A stretch of 64,000 nucleotides of DNA from Xestospongia muta (GCA_963693285.1 OY848918.1:17130035-17194034); one strand, 5' to 3'. Shown: positions 25,328 through 38,427, counted from the first letter of the stretch. Numbers and translations: made by a program. The notes: generated from the letters alone by a model not told the origin.

Positions 25328-25411
25328 TGTTCTTGTCTTCAGTGTGTAACTGCGTTTGTTTGGGGGTTGTTCATGGCAACTCTTTACCACGCCTACTAAT
25401 TAGTGTGTGGG
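25328..25411 (-). promoter_or_regulatory. Gene 1 5' non-coding exon and proximal promoter
   Basis: On the minus strand a candidate untranslated exon ends at 25327-25328 with ACAG followed by the donor GTTAGT. The same block, including donor and surrounding sequence, recurs upstream of gene 2 (about 55846-55915). Conservation between paralogues where there is no open frame supports a transcribed leader or promoter. The upstream boundary is cut by the assembly gap at 25412, so the transcription start cannot be placed. Confidence 0.4.
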
Positions 25412-25611
25412 NNNNNNNNNNNNNNNNNNNNNNNNNNNNNNNNNNNNNNNNNNNNNNNNNNNNNNNNNNNNNNNNNNNNNNNNNNNNNNNNNNNNNNNNN
25501 NNNNNNNNNNNNNNNNNNNNNNNNNNNNNNNNNNNNNNNNNNNNNNNNNNNNNNNNNNNNNNNNNNNNNNNNNNNNNNNNNNNNNNNNNNNNNNNNNNNN
25601 NNNNNNNNNNN
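25412..25611. other. Assembly gap (200 N)
   Basis: A run of exactly 200 N just upstream of the gene 1 leader exon and just before the second CT-unit array. The round length suggests a placeholder of unknown true size. Confidence 0.95.
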
Positions 25612-25693
25612 GAGGTAACGATTTCTATCTGATAACTGTATTATAATTGTTTTGGTCATGAAATTTCTAGTGTTATTCTATCCATTACTTTGT

Positions 25694-25736
<43 letters not shown>

Positions 25737-26150
25737 CTTAGAGGCCGCCTGAACAGATGACATCTATCAGCAGCTGGACTGACAGTATTATAACTTGTTG
25801 GTGTGGTTGACAAGGACAACATTGTCTATTTTCCTTATAAGGTAAAGTCTGATCATTGTTTTAGTAGGATTAATATTATATGTAGAGGTAATGATTTCAT
25901 TCTGTTAAACTGTGTTATAATTGTTTGGGTCATAAGATTTCTTGTGTTATTCTATCTATGACTTTGTATTCTCTCTCTCTCTCTCTCTCATTTTTAGAGT
26001 CATCCTGAACAAATGACATCAATTACCAGCTGGACTGACAGCATGATACATTGTGGGTGTGGCTTACAAGGACAACAGTGTCTATTTTCTATATCACGTA
26101 AAGTCTGATCTTTGTTGTAGTACTATTATTATTATATGTAGTGGTAATGA
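25612..26150. repeat. CT-unit tandem array, second copy
   Basis: At least two ~280-bp units like those at 1919-2930, with CT runs at 25700-25733 and 25971-25989. The left part is lost in the assembly gap, so unit number is unknown. Confidence 0.8.
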
Positions 26151-28445
26151 TCTGTTCTACTTTACTCTCTCTGTTTTGTCTTCTAAGATTTGTTTATAAT
26201 CATCACTAGCTATTATAATATTATTGATTGACTCATAACTCTATCAAATATGGTATCAATGACAAATCATACTAAAATATATCATAGACCTCTGAATACA
26301 AAGTGCAATATATTGTTTTATAGTTTTTATTTTTCACTTTTTACAAATATCACAATCATAATAGGTTTGATATCAAATTTTACATTGATGTACACAAAGA
26401 TCATACAGCTAGTACTGACAAGGAGCTAACACTTGATTACTTTAATTTTGAGGAATTGTTAACATCATTACAATTAGCTACATTGTCAACTAATGAATGT
26501 TATTGAAATTGATTAACAAGTTAAGCTATCAAGTTTGATTACACTATCTACATATCCCTAACAATACAAAGCCTTGCATCACATCACATTGTGTATGTCC
26601 ATCAACTTATGAACACAGTACATGCACAACACATGAATGTGATGTGTCACAATGTAAGGATAGAATTGATTTCTATCTTGTTCCTAGCAGTGCATTCAAG
26701 TCAATCAGATTTCAATTAACATGTGTTCACACATACCAATGTGTTTTATGGCAGACGAGAAACTTATTGAGGCTGTTTGTTGTTTTCATTGCTTGTAACA
26801 AGTATCTAGCCAAAGCTACAAGGATCCAAGACCAAGAGAAAACACATAAAAATAACTGGCTAACCAGGTAACTGAAACTGAAACTCTCCTTGTTGGAGAC
26901 ATTGAATAAATATAGGACACACCCACCTTGTTCTTTATTTCTATTGCCTTCTTCATTATCTGTAAAGCAAAGCAAGCAGCAACACTTCAGTCTCCATTTT
27001 GTACTAATTGACTTTATAATAACGAGGTGGGTTTTTACTTGACATGAGTCTGCTTGTTTATATGAACAATATTGGCACTACGCTATGCTACATGACACAT
27101 TACCAAGAATGCAACTTGGTACATATACAAGTGTATTTTTTGTACCCACCTTAGCTGTTACATCATTCTCTTCATCATCAATTCATTATGAGTGTTTTAT
27201 TCTACAGGAAGGTATAATGTACTAGTGATACTACTGATACTAAGAAAGTAGTAGTTCTTTTAAGATCTATACAATTTATAAAGGTATTGTAATCCTTTTA
27301 TCTACTTCATCTATCTATGTGTATATTAGTACTTGTTACTATTTGTATATTTATGACCATAAATACAAAAATGGTACCTGATGTGTAAACAAATTTTGAA
27401 CAAACACTTCTATAGAATTATTGTTTATTTTGTATTTATCATTTCCAGTAAGACAATGTAATCATAAAGATCAATAATTGAGCTTGTTACCTACTGAATT
27501 TGAATAACTTCCTATTCAAGATGACTGCATAGTAACAATTTGTATGCAAGTACTTGTTTGAATTTTGTTTGCATGTAAGATACCATTTTGATATTTGTTG
27601 CTACATTTTTATAATCAATCCATAATTCTTTTATTCATCTTTTTGTCCATTTTTTGTTGTTAACACTTTTATCTATCCTTTTATCTATTATGTCCAGTAC
27701 TCAAGATACAACTCACAACATAATGAAGTACTCAATGTGACATTATGTGTAATAACCTGTTCATTTTGTGATCAATACATACCTAAGTTATGATAAACTG
27801 GACTTTTTAAAATACATAAGAACCTACATGTATTTACAATACATTCATATATTTACATGTTCATGAAATGATATAGTAATAAAACAAAGTAAATGTATTA
27901 TATGTAGCATATATTATAATGACCAGTGTTCATAATGGAATCATAAGATTGATTGATGTCCTTGATGATTAAGAGATCATCCATAACTTCAGTCTTGTGG
28001 TCTACTATGAAATAGAATCCCAGGAACCTCGGAATGTCATTTGGATAAAGGGTACTCTATTTGTGCAACCTTTTTGATCTAACTAAAGCATTTGACTCAG
28101 TTCCACGTCAATCCCTTCTTGATGTACTTTTTTCACTTGACATTATTCATCACCTTATCATTTGACTTCAAAGCTATCTCACACTTCAATCTCAGCAGGT
28201 TGTTGTTGATGGCTGTTCCTCTTCTACCGTCTTATCTGGCGTTCCTCAAGGCTCAAATCTTGGACCACTTCTCTTCATTTTGTATATAAATGACATATTC
28301 CAGTTATCTTTCTCCTCAACTTCATCCATCATCCTATATGCTGATGATCTTCTCCTATCATGTCTCTTCAAATCATCCTATGAATTTTCACTTGCACAAT
28401 CTAACGTTAATATTCTCTCTTCCTGGGTCAAATCTAAACACCTCT
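26150..28445. repeat. Duplicated block, copy B (pairs with 2930-5260)
   Basis: Direct-orientation copy of the block downstream of gene 1. It contains one extra segment near 26440-26475 that is missing from copy A, and shows the same transition into the LINE fragment. Confidence 0.85.
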
Positions 28446-28755
28446 GATTATCCTCTACTTCTAAAACTCTTCAATCTTCCTTCTCTATCCTCCCATAGAA
28501 CAACATCCAAACTTGTCCTTTTATACAAGTTCATCTTTAGTAAGCTCTACATTCCTGCTGGCTCTTTTTCATTTCAAAACCAGTCCTTTTACAATTTATG
28601 TTGTTCCCACCCTTTAAACCTGAATCTGCCCTTCTCCAGATCTTCTACTACCCTCAACTTCTTCCTTACCAGTGCTTTCTTCCTGTGGAATTTCCTTCCC
28701 TCATCATTCAAAGATCTCAACTCTGCAGTTCAACCAAAATATTTCTTATTTACTT
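28010..28755 (+). mobile_element. LINE reverse-transcriptase fragment B with C-terminal part
   Basis: Carries the same truncated RT as fragment A: FDLTKAFDSVP, then GVPQG- and YADD-equivalent sequence with small deletions. An internal deletion near 28442 fuses it to the LINE C-terminus (SDYPLLLKLFNLPSLSSHRT and TSAFFLWNFLPSSF), matching fragment C. Multiple frame changes make it non-functional. Confidence 0.8.
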
Positions 28756-28759
28756 TAGA

Positions 28760-28995
28760 ATTATCAGTACCACAGTTGATCACTTGTATTGATTTGACAA
28801 TATGTGAAGAAAGTCGTTCAGTAATGGTAAGTGTTGAAAAAACAATTACAAATAATACTGGACTACGTGATTATGTCATCTCTATAAATCCTGTAAGGAC
28901 TATAATATAATATTTTAAACTATAGCTGTATAACAATCATACTTATATAAGTGATGATAAAATTACAACAAAGCAGTATCCAAACATCTACAGTT
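28760..28995 (+). repeat. Coding-like segment duplicated at window end
   Basis: Recurs in direct orientation at 63640-63865. One frame reads CIDLTICEESRSVMVSVEKT then ITNNTGLRDYVISIN before a GTAAGG. The second copy keeps a similar peptide but with stops. This could be a fragment of a host exon from an unidentified secreted or membrane protein carried by duplication. The family is not recognised. Confidence 0.4.
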
Positions 28996-31900
28996 CCTAA
29001 GTTTACATTAGCTGTTTATTCAATGGTACTATCTACAGACTATACTTTCTTCAGCTGTATTCTTCTTGACAAGAACAGTAGTTAATTAATAAACAACAAT
29101 CAATTATATTTTCTTGTTGCACTAAAAATAAATTATATAAATTAATTTAACTTTTCAAGTCACATAACTAGTACTATGTGTATGGCTGTATATTAACATT
29201 TTTTTGCTTTTTATATTGAATGACTTTGTATTGTGGTATACTGTAACTAATGAACAGATCTCTATAAAGACCAATTAATCATGTTATGGAAAATGTACAA
29301 AGTGTGTGAAACATTTTTTGTACACATATTGGGTTCATTCTGAAGGAGGTGTTTCCTATGGGAGTCATAGTAGATAAAAACAATGATTGGACCATTTAAT
29401 TTAAATTTTCTTTATATAAGTACTATGGTCCATGTTATTAATGTGTAGAGATAAATACTATAAAGACTATAGATCAATCCTGTATAATATGTTCATGTTC
29501 TAACATTGACAGTTTTATATATCTCAAAACAATCAATATGCCATTCTATGGCATATTTTGTTTACTGTAGCTTACAAATTTGTCAATTTGTTTACAACAT
29601 GTATTTAAATATGAATAAAAACATACAACAGATGGAATATTTTCATATTCTAGTACTGATTTAGTTCATGATAACCTGTATTGATGATCTTGACTTCACC
29701 TCAATATTGGTTGTTAAGTAATTTATATTTGTGTTGATAATCATGAAATCTTCATGACCACTTAAGTCCCAATGTATGCACTACAAATACATAATTGTTT
29801 TACTGTTTAGGTTCCAATTATGTGTAAGTATAAATGTATATACCCAGAAATAGAATATTGTAATACTATATATTATGATTAAGATATTGCTATTAATGAT
29901 CTGGAACATTGCAAATTTAATCTGTAAACAATAAAAAGATTTTGCCTCATTTCATCATTTTCATCTGATCAGATATTGATAACTACACTACCACAATATG
30001 GCTTGCCTCCTTTTATACTTGCATTTACATTTCTACCCAAAATTGACTTAAAATTATACGCAGTAATAATAGAATAAGAATGTTCTTTATATCTACTATA
30101 TGTGACTTGATTTAATCTTGAAGTGCTATTGAAGCTTGTCTCATTTCATCATCTTCTTTATTTGAAGGGATAACTATACAATCACAATCACAGCTTCTCT
30201 CTTTTCTGAACTTGCAATTACACTCTTCCTAACATTGACAAACTAAAACACCAAAAAAGAATATGAACAATATAGTTATATGAAGCTATTACATAAGATA
30301 ACCAGTAATATCTAATAGCTAACAAGAGCTGGATGATCAATGCTACTACACAAAAGGAGTCAATAAGGTTTGATCTTGAACTTCAAAATTGTTTGATAGA
30401 TGTTTGAATGAGGCACAATATTAACTGGTATTAGTTGCATAAACAGCATTAAGTTAACATTGTAACTCTAAAGACTGCCAACGTCAAATAGACATATACA
30501 ACAGTTATTATCCTCACTCTATACTAATAACCTTCTCCTTGTTTGTATGGACCTTGTATCTCATACAATATCTACCCAAAGTAACAAACGCTATATAAGG
30601 TATAATGTACAGCAACAAACTTGTCACACCTACAGTAAACAGAGCAATATGTTGAGGACTAGCAAGATAGTTAACATTACCATCACCCTACCACACTATT
30701 ACTGTTCCATCTTGTGCTGTACCACAGAAACATAAACTATGATGTCTTTAAAAGTGATGAAGACTTTGGAGAAGGCGAGAAGAATAAAACTAGCCAAGTC
30801 TTGTACAGAGTAACCTGCAGTTTTGTTAGAGACTTGAGTTGATTGTTGACTATATATTATGAATTCTATTACTAAAAACTACAAGTATACTGGATAAATA
30901 TATTTTATAACATTTTTTAAAGTTGGTGTCATTCCATTGTACAAACACATTGAAAAACCTAGAATAGGTTTATGAGGGAAACAAAGACTCTTGCAGTGAA
31001 TACAAACCAATTGTTGTTATCCAAGTAGTCAATAGTGGAAACTCATAGCTATTACAATACCAGCTAATGGCCCTTCTGATATAGTTATAGAGGTAATGCT
31101 AGCATTATTGCTACTAGTAGCAGACCAGATAGAGCATATTCCACTATTGAAATCAACCATAGGTCAGAGCATGGTTTACATTCTGTATTATCAAAGACAA
31201 ATTTAATTGTTTATTGATTTGTATAACACATCTACTGTGACCTGGAGTTAATGGTTCTTGAAATATCAAGAAAGATGAATAAAGAGAAATGGTCATCCAT
31301 TTGTACCCAGGTTTTTACTAAACAACAGTTCTCCTGTCAAATGTATATTGCCGTTAAAGACTGTAATCACTAGAGATTGTTATCATGAAACTTGCTATTT
31401 CCTCTAATTGTAACATTTTTTCAATTACTAAAACTCAAGCATGAAGTAGTTATATACAATACATGACTGTGAGTAGTCATATAATTACTTCTTTGTACTA
31501 CAGTGTCTTCAAGAATCATGGAAATGTTGTGCTTGGATTTGTCCATGACATAGACATAAAGGCATGGCCCTTACTTGCTTATAATGCTCATTATAAACGT
31601 TACATATTTGAACAAGATTTCTGTTCATTTCATTAATTTATTGCACTGTTCAAAAATGACTAAATAAAACTTCCTCCATTTTTAAGAGAGTCATATTCAA
31701 TAACAGAATATTTAGTGTCTTCATAGACTATTAATTTCTCATTAGTATAAGTCTTAGTAGTGTTAATAAATAAGTTTTAGTCTCAATACATTTTCATCAA
31801 ATATACGACATTATTGAAATGTCTGCATTATTGAAAATACCATCGACTCACAGATGAATAATAACAGTTCAATTTTATATTAACTCTTATCTGTGTTATG

Positions 31901-32549
31901 TGAAAATTGCTCATTAAGGGCGTGGTACGTGACAAAATTTGATTGTAGTGTCATTGTGGGTTCTATTTGTAGTAGAACTACTTCTAATTATAGTAGAAGT
32001 CCCAAGATAGCCTATTGTGCTCAGCCACGAGACATTGTGGGCATAAGAGATGCATATGCAGGAAGGTAGTATGCTTCTATTACATATCTGTTTAATACTA
32101 TGTTATTAGTAATTTGTTTATTTACATACCATCATAATTATTACTACCACATATGCTGTATATCATATTATAATTAGTAGTGTTACTATTATTACTGCCA
32201 GTATATGTATAGTAATAACAGATCATGTACATGACACTAACAGTCTACATTTCTTTGTAGTGAAGACACATGAAAGTCAAATTAGAGTCTATGTTTATAA
32301 GACTCAATATATTAATAGTAATTTCTTATTTATTCTTAATAAGGAAGCTTAGAACAGGATTATTTAACTATACTGTGGGCACTAAAATGAATTAACGTTA
32401 TCACTATAAGTTTGAGACTTTTGTTTTTTTCACAAAATGCTCTACATTGTGTCACTCAACACCAATAATTATTATCATATTACAATTTAGTGACACTTTA
32501 TTACTTGTACATTAGTGTTCATAGATCTATTTAAATTGTTTGTATCTGT
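28996..32549. other. Intergenic, no gene seen
   Basis: AT-rich, only short frames. The part 29549-29678 is repeated in inverted orientation at 63878-64000. Nothing else could be supported. Confidence 0.4.
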
Positions 32550-32765
32550 GAATTGCTTTGTATCTGTGACTACTAATACATGTGTAAATGTAAGGTAAAA
32601 TAAGCCTGAATTAATGATGAGAAAACTTCTTACAATTATACAAATTTTGGTATTAATTTGATGTCAGTTATAAATATCATAATATGACATGTTACTACAT
32701 GTATATGCTATGTACCAGTACTATACACAAACAAATGATTTTATACAATCTGTTAATAATTTATT
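32550..32765 (-). pseudogene. Intronic relic of the third paralogue
   Basis: Sequence starting at the motif ACTAATACATGTGTAAA and continuing through GAATTAATGATGA resembles gene 1 intron 22735-22890 base for base in long stretches. No exon is preserved. Together with the relic ankyrin exon 3.6 kb away, in the order expected for the minus strand, it supports a decayed third copy. Confidence 0.45.
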
Positions 32766-34930
32766 TGAAACACACTTTGTTGTGGTCAACCACAGTTGAT
32801 AAATATTCCATAGCATTATGGGTGATTTACCATTATTAATAACTCATTAGGAAACTCCTATGATGAGGTGAGATATAGACATGGTTGTGACATATATCTG
32901 GATCATGGTTTTATTTAGTCATACATAGTCTTCTTCCTGAGTCTGTCACATTACACAAGTGAATACATTGACTTAACTATTCTATAGTTGATTTTGATTT
33001 TGTTGTAAATAGCAATAATGAGACAAAAATTAGTAAACACTACTCTATATTAATTTATAATACACTATTGTTGACAAGATTTTACTGATAATAATTGTGT
33101 AAATTGAAATAGGTAACCACTCAACAGATGCACTACACATCCTTGTTACTAAAGTACATAAGAAGGAAATATACTACATTGCATATAGGAGCTGGCTATC
33201 GTCTAAATATAACTTGTTGTGTGTATAATTACAGTCTGTCCTCATGTATTATGTGCAGTGCAATGATGAATTATTGGTCTAATCAACTAATCAATTTTTA
33301 CAATGATTATTTAATAACCTTAGTTTCCTTTTGTCATAATAAAACAGGTTACATTTGTACTGAGTCTGTTATATGAAAAATCAATATCTCAATGATAGTA
33401 TACACTACTGAAATAATCACAATACTACTTAATATTACATCTATAAACATCATATGTACATTGATGTACAAGACTCACTGTGAAAATATAGGTACAATGT
33501 CTAATATAACAACTTGATATGTAACTGAACTATACTGATTACAAGAAAATGAGAATGAAGTGTATATAACATAAGTATTATACTCCAGTAAACATTAAAT
33601 CAGCAATTACTGTCAATATAAATCATCGTATTATTATTGCAATGAACAGGCATTGTTTTAGAACATTGGAATTTTGAAGGAATACTTAGTTGAAAGCTAT
33701 TGTTTTGGTGATTATTGACAATGCCTTCAGTTAAGTATAGTGTGACACAATGGAATAATTGGATTATTTTAGAAGTAACCCTTTTAAAAAGACAATGCTT
33801 TAATGACCACTTTTTGTTGATTCTTAATAAGAAAGCTAAACAATTTGTACACTGTTGGTTTGAAATAATTAACATAAAAGTATTCCTGTTAACTTCTTCT
33901 ATATTTAAAGACCTATATGATGTTGTTCAACAATATCAATTACTATTATATTTTAAATTAGTGACACTTTGCTGATATCTACAACATAAAAAGATATAGA
34001 TTTTAACATCAAATGTTAACCTCTGAAACGCTTAGTAATTAATTAGTTTATCAATTTTTATATAGATCACATTGATTGTGTACATGATTAACTGAAGCTT
34101 CAATGTAACTGAAGACATTATCAATAAACAACACACCAATAGCTTTCAACGAAGCATTCCTTCGAAATTTCTAATCTTTAAAAAACAATGCCTGCTTATT
34201 AAAATAAAATTATGATGTTATTTTCAGGTAACTATTTCCATATACCTAAAAGTAATGCTTAAACAACTGCTAGTCATTTAGTACCACTAAACAATAGAAG
34301 ATCTAGTAATGTCATATTAACATCCTCCATGTGACATATATTATTCAAAGTTAATTTGTATATAAATAGCTTAATGAAATGTAGCAACATAGACAAATAT
34401 TCTTTGAATACTAATCAGTAATGACCATATAGTTGTGTGACCTTTCAGTACTGTCAATGTAACCAGCTTTTGTTACATGTACTAACATATCATGTACAAG
34501 AAGACAGACAGTCTAGACTTTTCTAGTAACTATAACGATCTTCAATATTTTGTTTATTGACACATATTTCCTTGTAACAGTACATATATGAACATCATTC
34601 AATACTTGAAGTATAAGTAGAGATCCAATTGATATTGATATTTCATGTATGTTATAATCTATTATATAAAGTATTAGTATGGATATAGCACTCCATTAAA
34701 TACAGTCATAACAGTAAGGTTGAGTCATGCAGTATAGTGAATTAGTATATCCAAAGCACTGATATTGTGTCATATCCAAAACTAGTATACTGTATTTATT
34801 GTATTTGTCATGCAGTACTGATATGTTGTCATTGATATGACTGCATTGTTATTTCCAATACTTATAACAATTATAAATATATAAAACAATTTTCAAATTT
34901 CTTTGTGTCTTCATTAAGTGACTCTTATTA
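32766..34930. other. Intergenic, no gene seen
   Basis: Short frames at 33128-33376, 33600-33875 and 33715-33975 overlap on opposite strands and carry no domain. No repeat was recognised. Confidence 0.4.
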
Positions 34931-34935
34931 GCCAA

Positions 34936-35064
34936 ACCACATAACAAATCACATAACCACTGCTCTATGTAGTTTAATAAGAAAACAGACAGTGGTTATG
35001 TGACTTGTTATGTGGTTTACATAACAAGTCACATAACCTTCGTCTGTTTTCTTATTAAATTACA
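34936..35064. repeat. Interdigitated palindromes (foldback sequence)
   Basis: Arm 1, CCACATAACAAATCACATAA (from 34936), is inverted at 34991-35015 and repeated again in its original sense at 35018-35038. Arm 2, TTAATAAGAAAACAGAC (34974-34990), is inverted at 35042-35059. The two pairs overlap, so alternative hairpins compete. It resembles a small foldback element or a rearranged MITE. Confidence 0.75.
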
Positions 35065-35232
35065 TGGAGGGTGTGGTTCAGAATGATTATAAAGCACTTG
35101 GCCATAGCTTGTGCTGCAAGAACATTTCAACAACACCCCTCATATAATATATTCTATATAACATAGGTATTTTTAATAATTTAAAATATACTGACCTGGC
35201 AACGCTATTGAAGATCATCATAATGTATATAT

Positions 35233-36117
35233 TAGTGTTGCAATTGTTTTACAATAACTAAAACTAAAACTATTTTTTGTAATGGCCAAATCATATTGTT
35301 AACAATAACAAACTATAACTAATAAAACTAACCAGCCATTGATTTGCAATTAATAACAAACACTAAAATTGCACAAAAGTAGTTGTGAATTTTAGCCATT
35401 TCATTTCCAGATTTCACGCAATCAGATCAGTTAACTATTCAAATGTGTAAACAGTTAAACACAAACTAAAATAACAATCAATTAACACAATGATCAAACT
35501 GAATGGTCAAAAGCAAGTTGTGAGACAGTCTGTCCCACAACTTTCTTTTGACTATACTGTATGTCATTCTGATTAAGATGGCTACAGCAGCAGTACAATC
35601 TGGAAGGCCAAAAACCAGCTCAGTTTGGGACTATTTTATGTATGATGTGACTCTAGGAAAGACTGTGTGCCGAGTTGACGTAAATGGTAAACATTGTGAG
35701 GCTACTTTCAAAGGAAAGTTCAGTACAAACTTGAAAGCTCACCTGAAAAGCAAACATGGATAAGAATATGAGGAGTTATTACAAGAAGGTAAGGAAATAA
35801 CAAGGAAAAATGAGTCAGCACTGGCAAATTCCAAAAGTCACGGTGTAAAGCATGTATTGAAAAAAGAAAGTGGCAATAACCTTGGAAGAGAAAAATTAAT
35901 CAAAAATAACAAGAATACTTGCATATTTAGCATGTAGTATATTCTTTATCTTCTTTTGTTTATTGATTTATAATAACAATAACTGAAATCCTATAACTAT
36001 AACTAAAACTAAAATTTTTGGAGTTTTTGTGAACAATTAATAAGTAAAACGATAATTATTACAAATGTTTTACAATAACAATAATTAAAATACAAATAAA
36101 TTACTTTTACAACACTA
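35233..36117 (+). mobile_element. hAT transposon remnant with BED finger and 8-bp target duplication
   Basis: Perfect 8-bp direct repeats GTATATAT flank the element (35225-35232 and 36118-36125), fitting the hAT pattern nTnnnnAn. Imperfect inverted ends are TAGTGTTGCAAT and TAGTGTTGTAAA. At 885 bp it is far too short for a full transposase and encodes only an N-terminal BED finger, so it is an internally deleted non-autonomous copy. It lies close to the relic third paralogue. Confidence 0.85.
35578..35940 (+). pseudogene. BED-type zinc finger, N-terminus of hAT transposase
   Basis: MATAAVQSGRPKTSSVWDYF starts it. The finger has VWDYF, a first cysteine in TVCRV, a second in KHCEATF, FSTNLKAHLKSKH with the H-x4-H end, then a TAA. 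The first two cysteines are nine residues apart rather than the usual close pair, so zinc binding may be altered. The frame remains open after the stop (EYEELLQEGKEITRKNESAL and onward), which shows that the stop is a later mutation. The catalytic RNase-H-like part is absent. Confidence 0.75.
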
Positions 36118-36366
36118 GTATATATATATACATATACTAAATTTGATTATTTCAACAGTTATTAGTAGAATTTTGCACCAGATCACATGACATAATACAT
36201 GATATAAAATACCTTATTTGCTCATAAAAATAAAATAGTGTCACTGTATTTTAAAATACCATTCAAAATATCAATACTATCAGATGACAATATTACATAC
36301 ATACAGTTCACATGTATACATATATACATTACAAGAGTATTTTTACTATATATGAACATTCATTAC

Positions 36367-36461
36367 TTTTGTGGAATTAGGATTTACATGATGTTGTAAT
36401 AGGAACAACACCACCTCTGTCAGTCCATTTGCAGATGAGTAATCAGTGGTGTATACTGCCA
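36367..36461 (-). pseudogene. Degenerate ankyrin exon: relic of a third paralogue
   Basis: Aligns over its whole length and flanks with gene 1 exon 23613-23711. It starts after ATATAG with W-Q-Y-T-P-L-I-T, then a single-base deletion shifts the frame and a TGA follows. It is 95 nt long instead of 99. The surrounding intron-like sequence (36170-36510) is also shared with both genes. It lies between gene 1 and gene 2 on the same strand. Confidence 0.7.
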
Positions 36462-36511
36462 CTATATAAGAGTAGATGATAATTTTTAATATAAACAAAA
36501 GATAATAGTTT

Positions 36512-37240
36512 CAAGAAAGTACTCCCTCTCTCTCTCTTAGTTATTTCTCTTTAATGTCTTACTTTCTCATTCAGGTAGTTTTACAGTAAGAACTTTTTGA
36601 GCTTCATTTTACTTTAGCCTCTGTGTTTATAACTTATTATAATGGATTTTTCTGATTTTTGATGTAGCAATTTTTCTTTTTTTCTTTCTCAGACTAATTC
36701 AGTACCTGTGAGAATTGCAACACAGAGCAGTTTTGAGATGAAGACTAATTTTGTGTCTCTTTATTAAATATATGTAATTTAATTGGCCTTTGTTATTTTT
36801 TTTTTACTCATCTAGCACTAAATTTGTCACATTGACAATATTGCTGTTCCATTGACATGTTATCTCATGATATGATGAGATCGCTGTTTCACTAATATCT
36901 CTGCTCCTGAATCTGGCTGCTACAAATGTCTCTGAGGTTTTCCATTTATAATTAATTGTAAAAGAGATACCATTGTAAAAAAGTCACCATATTTTTTATT
37001 GTCAAAAAAGGATATATCAGTACTGTGTTTATATGTTTACAATGCTTTTTTGATAAAGAGTCAAACGTGAGTTTAATAGTCCATATTGTGTAATGCTATG
37101 TTACTTCATATGGCCATCATATCTTTAGTTATTAAATAATATAATTAATGTAAAGAATAAAACTAATCATACCATACTTATGCAGCAGTACTACCTAGTC
37201 ACAGTAAATTAAGTACCACTGTAAGCCTTTAAAGTTGATT
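36512..37240. other. Intergenic, T-rich
   Basis: Contains a short (CT)n run at 36526-36538 and T-rich tracts. No gene was seen. Confidence 0.35.
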
Positions 37241-37242
37241 AG

Positions 37243-37345
37243 AATACACAAATCTATATTATAATTATGGAAGCCATTAATATGACATGTAATTATTGTG
37301 ATATATTCAATGGCTTCTATCAATAACTATGTAAATTTGTGTATT
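37243..37345. repeat. Inverted-repeat hairpin, about 103 bp
   Basis: Outer arms AATACACAAAT and ATTTGTGTATT are complementary, and inner arms ATGGAAGCCATT and AATGGCTTCT are also complementary. It is consistent with a tiny MITE. No coding content. Confidence 0.7.
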
Positions 37346-38353
37346 TTCTTATTTCTTACAGGTTTCTGGTAATCATGTAATTATGATAAACTAAAAATGT
37401 TGGAATTTTACTATGACATTCAAATTTATTATTTGTGAATGTTTTCTCCATTATCTAGCTGTACATGTCACTGATTGACAGAGCACTCAATTAAAGAGAA
37501 GTCAAAATTGATGAAGCCAGAAAAACCAGTCACTCTTATCTTCAGTCACTGCTCAAACATAACAATTGACTACACAAATAATACACAAAACTTGATCTGG
37601 TAACTCTCAGACAAGTTTTAAATGTTAGCAAATATATTCTTAATGTTGTCTAATGCGTTCTAGACCTGAGTATTGGCAAACAGTTTCAATATTTTTATGA
37701 TCTTGAATCTCACCAATCAAATAGTTTCATTTTAAGTTATGTATATACAATAGATAAAAACTCTAACAGCTAACTATATATATTATACTACTATATACTC
37801 TATATTATATAATATATGACACACTGGATAAGGTAACACACAATCTTATTACATCAAATGAAATTAGCGGAACTGATAGGAAAACATTGAAACAAGAATC
37901 AGTATCACTCAGAGTTAGTCATTCTTATTGAGTCATGTAGCTAATTGCTGTAGTCTTCTTAGATCATATATGATGTATTAGCTATTACTTTAGACATGCC
38001 AATAAAGGCAATGGATAAGTAAGTAAAAAAATAAATTTCAACAAAATAAGCAATAGTTAATAGTTAATACTATGTATATCAGAGTAGATAGGTGTTTTTC
38101 TTATCTCTACATGGTTTTACTATTACATGTTATAAGACCTATCATCAGATAATTTGTACATAGTAAAACCTGCTATATTCTTAGTGATTGAATTATACAG
38201 ATATCTATATGTATGGTAATTACAAAGTGATTAAACTATTTTAAAGTGTTTCTTTGCACAACATTTTACATGAATTTTTTTATATTACATTAGTTGTAAA
38301 ATAGATTGATGAGTTGTTAATGTATAATATGATAAATGAATGAACCTTGTGTT

Positions 38354-38427
38354 AAATTCCTTAAGTCATCCTTTTATCATTATTATATGATAATATAATT
38401 ATGATAAAAAGATTATTTAAGGAATTC
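38354..38427. repeat. Inverted-repeat hairpin, about 74 bp
   Basis: AAATTCCTTAA...TTTTATCAT on the left is mirrored by ATGATAAAAA...TTAAGGAATT on the right, around an ATTATATGATAATATAAT centre. It could be a MITE or a structured transcript region. Confidence 0.65.

Noticed and set aside
25333..25659. Open frames through the gap
   Set aside because: They consist almost entirely of N and say nothing about coding.
33600..33975. Overlapping frames on both strands
   Set aside because: They overlap each other on opposite strands, show no domain, and neither has splice-site or repeat support.
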